64,000 nt of DNA from Mesorhizobium sp. Pch-S (lineage in GTDB: Bacteria; Pseudomonadota; Alphaproteobacteria; Rhizobiales; Rhizobiaceae): NCBI RefSeq assembly GCF_004136315.1, contig NZ_CP029562.1:3557501-3621500 (forward strand). The letters run 5' to 3'. Both the position numbers and the translations under genes were made by a program. Shown here piece by piece: positions 60,349-64,000 of this stretch. A model generated the notes under the pieces. It ran no database searches. It had not been told where the DNA came from and saw only the letters and a list, made by a program, of their open reading frames with translations. The first letter of the stretch is position 1. Each line of letters opens with the position of its first letter.

Positions 60349-60570
60349 CTATCCGCTGGTGGGTTGGCCGTCGCGGCCCTTGGCGATGTAGGGCAGAACG
60401 AACATGTAGAGCCCGCTGAACAGCAGCAGGAAGAGCGGAAGCAGCGGCGAATAGACAACCCATGCGGGAGGCTGCCCCATCGCCATGGCGATGAAATTGG
60501 CGGCGACCGTGGCGGTGAAGATGATCGACAGCCAGCGATGGGACTGTCGAATCCATTTGTTCCAGATCAT
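60349..60570 (-). CDS. Small membrane protein, 73 residues
   Basis: This protein has two hydrophobic segments: about 13-33 (WLSIIFTATVAANFIAMAM) and 40-60 (VVYSPLLPLFLLLFSGLYMFVLPYIA). The N-terminus RQSHRWLS and the C-terminus KGRDGQPTSG are polar. It resembles transmembrane partners found behind ArsR-AHSA1 pairs but I cannot name a family. AGAGAGAACC lies before the ATG. It precedes the second DUF1801 gene by 11 bases on the minus strand. Confidence 0.8.
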   Translation of the reverse strand: MIWNKWIRQSHRWLSIIFTATVAANFIAMAMGQPPAWVVYSPLLPLFLLLFSGLYMFVLPYIAKGRDGQPTSG

Positions 60571-60617
60571 GGTTCTCTCTTTTCCAAGTCGGGTGAAGCC
60601 CCTGCTGGCCTGGGCAC

Positions 60618-61037
60618 CTAGTCGCTCTTGGCCAGCAGCTGTTCGAGATTTGTGAAGAACTGCTGCCAGCCAGCCTTGGCGCCGCCGAAGGCCTGCTTCT
60701 GATCCGGCCGGAAGCCTGACTGTTCCATGCGCAGATGTGTTCCCTTCTCTGTGGCTCTCAGCGTGAAGGTGACCACGCTTTTCATACCATAGGCCGGGTC
60801 GTCATGGGCGAAGTCCCAGCGGTAGGAGAGGGTCTTGTGCTGCTCGATGGCCAGCACTTCGCAGTCCAGCACGCCGCCCCATTCGCCACGCAGGTTGAAG
60901 CGGTGGCCGACAACGGGTTTGAAATCGTTCTTCATCAACCACTCCTCGATCAGGTGCGGCTGCGTCAGCGCGCGCCACAGTTTTTCCGGCGGGAACGGGA
61001 TCTCCCGTTCAACGATGACGGTGCGTGTTTCGCTCAT
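60618..61037 (-). CDS. SRPBCC family protein, AHSA1-like
   Basis: This 139-residue helix-grip protein has the AHSA1 (activator of Hsp90 ATPase homologue) pattern: VEREIPFPPEKLWRALTQPHLIEEWLMKNDFKPVVGHRFNLRGEWGG at the start and MKSVVTFTLRATEKGTHLRMEQSGFRPDQ and AKAGWQQFFTNLEQLLAK at the end. Bacterial members bind small hydrophobic ligands; they are often paired with ArsR regulators, as here. Its start overlaps the ArsR stop by four bases (ATGA), so the two are made together. The ligand is unknown. Confidence 0.93.
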   Translation of the reverse strand: MSETRTVIVEREIPFPPEKLWRALTQPHLIEEWLMKNDFKPVVGHRFNLRGEWGGVLDCEVLAIEQHKTLSYRWDFAHDDPAYGMKSVVTFTLRATEKGTHLRMEQSGFRPDQKQAFGGAKAGWQQFFTNLEQLLAKSD

Positions 61038-61357
61038 TGATCCATCCTTTTCAGCAGGTCTTCGAGGTCGTCGAAACGACTTTCCCAGAAGCCGGCCATT
61101 TCCTTTGTCCAGTCGACCAGCGGGGACAGCGCAGCAAGCTGGGCGCTGTAATGCGTCTGGCGACCTTCATGGCGGTCGCGCACCAGACCCGCCTGTTTCA
61201 GCACACCCAGATGTTTCGAGACGGCGGGTTGCGACACGCCGGCATGCGTTGTCAGGGCGCCGACAGTCTGCTCTCCGCTACGGCAGAGCCGCTCGAAAAT
61301 TGCCCGACGTGTCGGGTCGGCGAGAGTTCTGAACAACAGGTCACGCGCGTCCGTCAT
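61034..61357 (-). CDS. ArsR family transcriptional regulator
   Basis: This 107-residue winged-helix repressor has the family core DPTRRAIFERLCRSGEQTVGALTTHAGVSQPAVSKHLGVLKQAGLVRDRHEGRQTHY. No Cys metal-binding motif in the recognition helix is seen, so it does not look like a metal sensor; relatives beside AHSA1 genes respond to unknown signals. I use the ATG at 61357; a TTG three codons earlier is in frame. It is the first gene of the operon with the AHSA1 protein and the small proteins below. Two copies of AATCCATAGC overlap its promoter. Confidence 0.94.
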   Translation of the reverse strand: MTDARDLLFRTLADPTRRAIFERLCRSGEQTVGALTTHAGVSQPAVSKHLGVLKQAGLVRDRHEGRQTHYSAQLAALSPLVDWTKEMAGFWESRFDDLEDLLKRMDQ

Positions 61358-61376
61358 TGAAATCAATAACCCATTG

Positions 61377-61418
61377 GCTATGGATTGACGTATAACTGGC
61401 GAGCTATGGATTAGTCAA
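61377..61418 (-). promoter_or_regulatory. ArsR operon promoter with two direct repeats
   Basis: On the minus strand TTGACT (61413-61418) and TTATAC (61390-61395) are separated by 17 bases. AATCCATAGC occurs twice in direct orientation, at 61403-61412 in the spacer next to the -35 box and at 61377-61386 just after the -10 box. A repressor bound to both would block initiation, as expected for self-control by the ArsR protein. Confidence 0.7.
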
Positions 61419-61445
61419 GCGTGACTTTTGCAGGTCGAGAAACGG

Positions 61446-62918
61446 CTAGCTTTCGGGCGAGGCGCCGGTTTTCCAGGGCAGCGTGGTTTCATAGGCTGCA
61501 GCGGCACGCAGGACGGCAAGGTCGCTGCGTGGCCTGCCGATCAGTTGCATGCCCATCGGCCGGCCCTTCGCATCGAAGCCTGCCGGCACGTTCGCGGTCG
61601 GGCAGCCGCCCAGGGTCGCGAACGCTGTGACCTGCATCCAGCGATGGTAGCTGTCCATGGCGCGGCCAGCGACTTGGCGTGGCCAATGCGTCGAGACCTC
61701 GAACGGGAATACCTGCGCCGTCGGCAGTGCCAGCAAGTCGTAGCGCTCGAACAGCGCCAGCAGCGTACGATGCCAGGCGGTACGCTGCATCGCTGCAGCA
61801 TGGATCTGGGGCGCGGAGAGGCGGGCGGCTCCCTCAGCCTCCCAAACGGCCTCCGGCTTCAACAGCACGCGCTTCGCCGGATCGTCATAGAGCAGTTTCA
61901 GCCCGCAGCCGCTGGAAGACTGGCGCAGTGTCACGAAAGCCTGCCACAGGGCCTCGAAATCGACGTCGGGCAATAGCGGTTCGACTTCGAAGCCGATGCC
62001 GGAAAACCGCTGCAGCGCTGCCTCGCAGAGATCGAGGATGCCATCCTCCATGGGCAGATGACCGCCGAAATCAGCCAGCCAGCCGATCTTGCCGCCGGTT
62101 GCCATGCCGTCACCGATGCCGTCGAGGAATGATCGCTGCGGATCGTAAGACAGGGGTGCTTGCGGATGATAGCCGGCCTGCACGTCGAGCAGGAGTGCCA
62201 TGTCGCGCACGCTGCGGCCCATCGGTCCTTCGACGCCCATCTGCGCATGGAAGACCTCGAAACCGGGGCCACCCGGAACCAGTCCCTGCGACGGGCGGAA
62301 GCCGAAGACATTGTTGTAGGCGCCGGGATTGCGCAGCGAGCCGCCGAAATCGCTGCCATCAGCCAGCGGTACGAGGTCGAGCGCCAGCGCGACAGCCGCG
62401 CCGCCACTGGATCCGCCAGCCGTCCATGCCGGATCGAAGGCATTGAGGGTCGGTCCGAAGACGGGATTGTAGGTGTTTGAGCCGAGGCCGAACTCCGGCA
62501 CATTGGTCTTGCCGATGACGATGGCGCCGGCGTTGCGCATGCGCTCGACGAAGTACTCGTCGGCCTCGGGAACGAGATCGGCAAAGATCGGTGAGCCGAA
62601 CGTGGTCTTGAGGCCCTTCGTCTGGGCGAGATCCTTGATGGCGATGGGCAGGCCGAACAAGCTGCCGGTTTTACCTCCCGCAGCAAGATGGCTATCCGCG
62701 GCATCTGCCTCGACGAGCAGGTCGGCGCGATCGCGCAGTGAGACGATTGCGTTGACCTTGGGGTTGAGCGCCTCGATGCGATCGAGGAAGGCAGTGACGA
62801 CCTCGCGCACCGAGAGCCGTCGTTCGCGGATCGCTGCGGCGAGATCGACTGCGCTCAGGGAACAGATGGCACCTGCCGGTGGAACGGCATGCCGGCTTTC
62901 GGGACGAGAGCTGGTCAT
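61446..62918 (-). CDS. Amidase signature family enzyme
   Basis: This 490-residue amidase has the Ser-cisSer-Lys triad of the family: Lys in LPIAIKDLAQTKG, and the signature TAGGSSGGAAVALALDLVPLADGSDFGGSLRNPGAYNNVFGFRPSQG with the two Ser. The length fits aliphatic or aryl amidases (about 490). GatA of tRNA-dependent amidation is excluded by context, since gatB and gatC are absent. The substrate is not known. It starts two bases before the end of the ribokinase gene on the minus strand and is co-transcribed with it. Confidence 0.94.
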   Translation of the reverse strand: MTSSRPESRHAVPPAGAICSLSAVDLAAAIRERRLSVREVVTAFLDRIEALNPKVNAIVSLRDRADLLVEADAADSHLAAGGKTGSLFGLPIAIKDLAQTKGLKTTFGSPIFADLVPEADEYFVERMRNAGAIVIGKTNVPEFGLGSNTYNPVFGPTLNAFDPAWTAGGSSGGAAVALALDLVPLADGSDFGGSLRNPGAYNNVFGFRPSQGLVPGGPGFEVFHAQMGVEGPMGRSVRDMALLLDVQAGYHPQAPLSYDPQRSFLDGIGDGMATGGKIGWLADFGGHLPMEDGILDLCEAALQRFSGIGFEVEPLLPDVDFEALWQAFVTLRQSSSGCGLKLLYDDPAKRVLLKPEAVWEAEGAARLSAPQIHAAAMQRTAWHRTLLALFERYDLLALPTAQVFPFEVSTHWPRQVAGRAMDSYHRWMQVTAFATLGGCPTANVPAGFDAKGRPMGMQLIGRPRSDLAVLRAAAAYETTLPWKTGASPES

Positions 62919-62919
62919 A

Positions 62920-63828
62920 TCAGCGATTGTCCGCGCCGAGTGCCGCCTCGACTTCTGTAGCCTGCGGGATTGCCGGCTGGGCGCCTGGCTTCAGGCATGC
63001 GAGCGAACCAGCCGCGGCTGCGCGGATCAGAGCCGCCTCCAATGTCAGGCCGGATTCCAGTCCCGCCGCCAGATAGCCGCAGAACGTGTCGCCGGCGCCG
63101 ACCGTATCCACTGGAACGATCTTGAGGGCCGGTACTTTCAGGAATTCTTCGCCGGTCGCAGCCAGAACACCTTCGCCGCCGAGGGTGACGACGATGGTGC
63201 GGCCGGTTTTCCTTGCATAGGCGCGCATGCGTTCCGGACGATCCGCTCCCGTCAACCCGAGCGGCTGGCAGTAGAGGTCGAACTCGGTCTCGTTGGCCAC
63301 GACATAGTCGGCCTTGGCGAGCAACGCGGCGGCTTCTCCACGAGCGGGTGCCGTGTTGAGCACGGTGATCGCGCCAGCGTCTCTTGCCGCTTCGAGTGCC
63401 GTCTCCACGGTCTTGAGCGGGATCTCGTGCTGCAGCAGGACGACATCGCCCTTTTTGAGCTGCGCCTTGACGATGTCGCCGGGCAGCACGGCGTCGTTGG
63501 CGCCGGCGACCACCGCGATCATGTTCTCGCCATCGCCGCCAACCAGGATATGGGCTGTGCCGGTGGAGCTGTGCGTTCGGGCAACGGCCGACAGGTCGAC
63601 ATTGCCGGATTCCAGCAGTGCCAGCGCATCACTGGCGAAGCCATCCTTGCCAACCGCACCCACCATGCGCACCTTGGCGCCGGCGCGCGCGGCGGCCAGT
63701 GCCTGGTTGGCGCCCTTGCCGCCCGGTGCGGTTGTGAAGGAGCTTCCGGGCACTGTTTCGCCAGGACCAGGCAGGCGCTCGACCGTGACGATAAGGTCGA
63801 GGTTGATGGAACCGATGGTGACGATCAA
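62920..63828 (-). CDS. rbsK: Ribokinase
   Basis: This 302-residue PfkB-type sugar kinase phosphorylates ribose. The N-terminal GSINLDLIVTVERLPGPGETVPG and GGKGANQALAAARAGAKVRMVG motifs and the C-terminal VDTVGAGDTFCGYLAAGLESG with the catalytic Asp are intact. A monovalent-cation site residue is visible near the end. By the ribokinase type of GGKGANQA, ribose or a ribose-like sugar is the likely substrate. It is read together with the downstream amidase and the upstream gene that leaves the window. Confidence 0.93.
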   Translation of the reverse strand: MIVTIGSINLDLIVTVERLPGPGETVPGSSFTTAPGGKGANQALAAARAGAKVRMVGAVGKDGFASDALALLESGNVDLSAVARTHSSTGTAHILVGGDGENMIAVVAGANDAVLPGDIVKAQLKKGDVVLLQHEIPLKTVETALEAARDAGAITVLNTAPARGEAAALLAKADYVVANETEFDLYCQPLGLTGADRPERMRAYARKTGRTIVVTLGGEGVLAATGEEFLKVPALKIVPVDTVGAGDTFCGYLAAGLESGLTLEAALIRAAAAGSLACLKPGAQPAIPQATEVEAALGADNR

Positions 63829-63872
63829 GGCGGGCCCCTCAGGATTGTTCTGAGCTTGTTTTGGCGCGGACC

Positions 63873-64000
63873 CTAGCGTTTCTCCTCGTCGAAGGAAACC
63901 GATTTGCCGTTAAGCAGGCCCTCCTTCCCCTGCGCAATGGTTCGGACATCAGGCGTGATGTCGCCAGCAAGGAGGCCACCTTGCGGATTTGTCGTTGCAC
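63873..64000 (-). CDS. C-terminal end of an unidentified protein
   Basis: The last 42 codons of a minus-strand gene enter from the window edge. They encode ATTNPQGGLLAGDITPDVRTIAQGKEGLLNGKSVSFDEEKR, which ends at TAG at 63873. The composition would suit the end of a periplasmic binding protein, for example of the BMP/nucleoside or ribose type, and the ribokinase gene 45 bases downstream would fit, but this is a guess. The start is outside the window. Confidence 0.6.
   Translation of the reverse strand, partial: ATTNPQGGLLAGDITPDVRTIAQGKEGLLNGKSVSFDEEKR

Overview
The window is ordinary alphaproteobacterial chromosome, most like the order Rhizobiales and probably the Mesorhizobium/Aminobacter/Phyllobacterium group. 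The evidence is high GC, the gene order lptC-lptA-lptB-rpoN-hpf-ptsN, the cluster cysG-DUF2849-cysI-cysH-DUF934, an olsB-type acyltransferase, two DUF982 genes, and many short intergenic palindromes of the kind common in rhizobia. I see no phage, transposase, CRISPR array, plasmid function, rRNA or tRNA. The assignment rests on gene content and recognition only; no search was run.

Layout. 1-6846: a carbohydrate ABC importer (binding protein, two permeases, ATPase), a TIM-barrel isomerase/epimerase, a Gfo/Idh/MocA oxidoreductase and an aldo/keto reductase, together a sugar uptake and oxidation locus. 7012-12782: a Fur/Zur-type regulator, a small membrane protein, DNA polymerase I on the minus strand, and an HxlR regulator facing a GST/NTF2-like/tautomerase operon. 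12783-13087: a gene-free stretch with a strong candidate small RNA. 13088-16988: a frameshifted lipid kinase, an M20 dipeptidase, short RNase D and small stress-type proteins. 17066-26366: DUF982, an ACE-like M2 peptidase, PBP1A, a MarR regulator facing a ClC channel across a perfect palindrome, and a KefB-like antiporter. 26900-31756: the sulfate-assimilation operon. 31890-36634: GMC oxidoreductase, a small conserved protein, grpE, a TRIC-like channel, YjbR and OlsB. 36789-43095: hybrid kinase, LysR, NIPSNAP, HxlR facing NmrA, and an AcuI/YhdH reductase. 43262-46582: lspA-rlmB-methyltransferase, and a frameshifted WYL regulator. 46652-50617: VOC, EVE, DUF982, ornithine cyclodeaminase-like, LapA, IHF-beta and SppA. 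50966-57016: LPS export, sigma-54, hibernation factor, PTS-Ntr, DUF1150 and Hsp20. 57147-64000: nucleoside hydrolase, LysE exporter, an ArsR-controlled operon of small proteins, amidase, ribokinase, and the 3' end of an unidentified gene.

Functional links. The cys operon takes activated sulfate to sulfide and makes its own siroheme. The lpt genes with rpoN, hpf and ptsN link envelope building to nitrogen and stationary-phase control. Several regulators sit divergent to or at the head of what they probably control, and in three cases candidate operator DNA is visible.

Most notable: a candidate small RNA with three C-rich loops (12930-13075); a DNA polymerase I whose proofreading domain has lost two of its metal-binding Asp residues; two genes each broken by an apparent one-base deletion; lspA starting at CTG inside the stop of rlmB; and clean operator layouts for the MarR and ArsR regulators. 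I did not find a clearly new multi-gene system.
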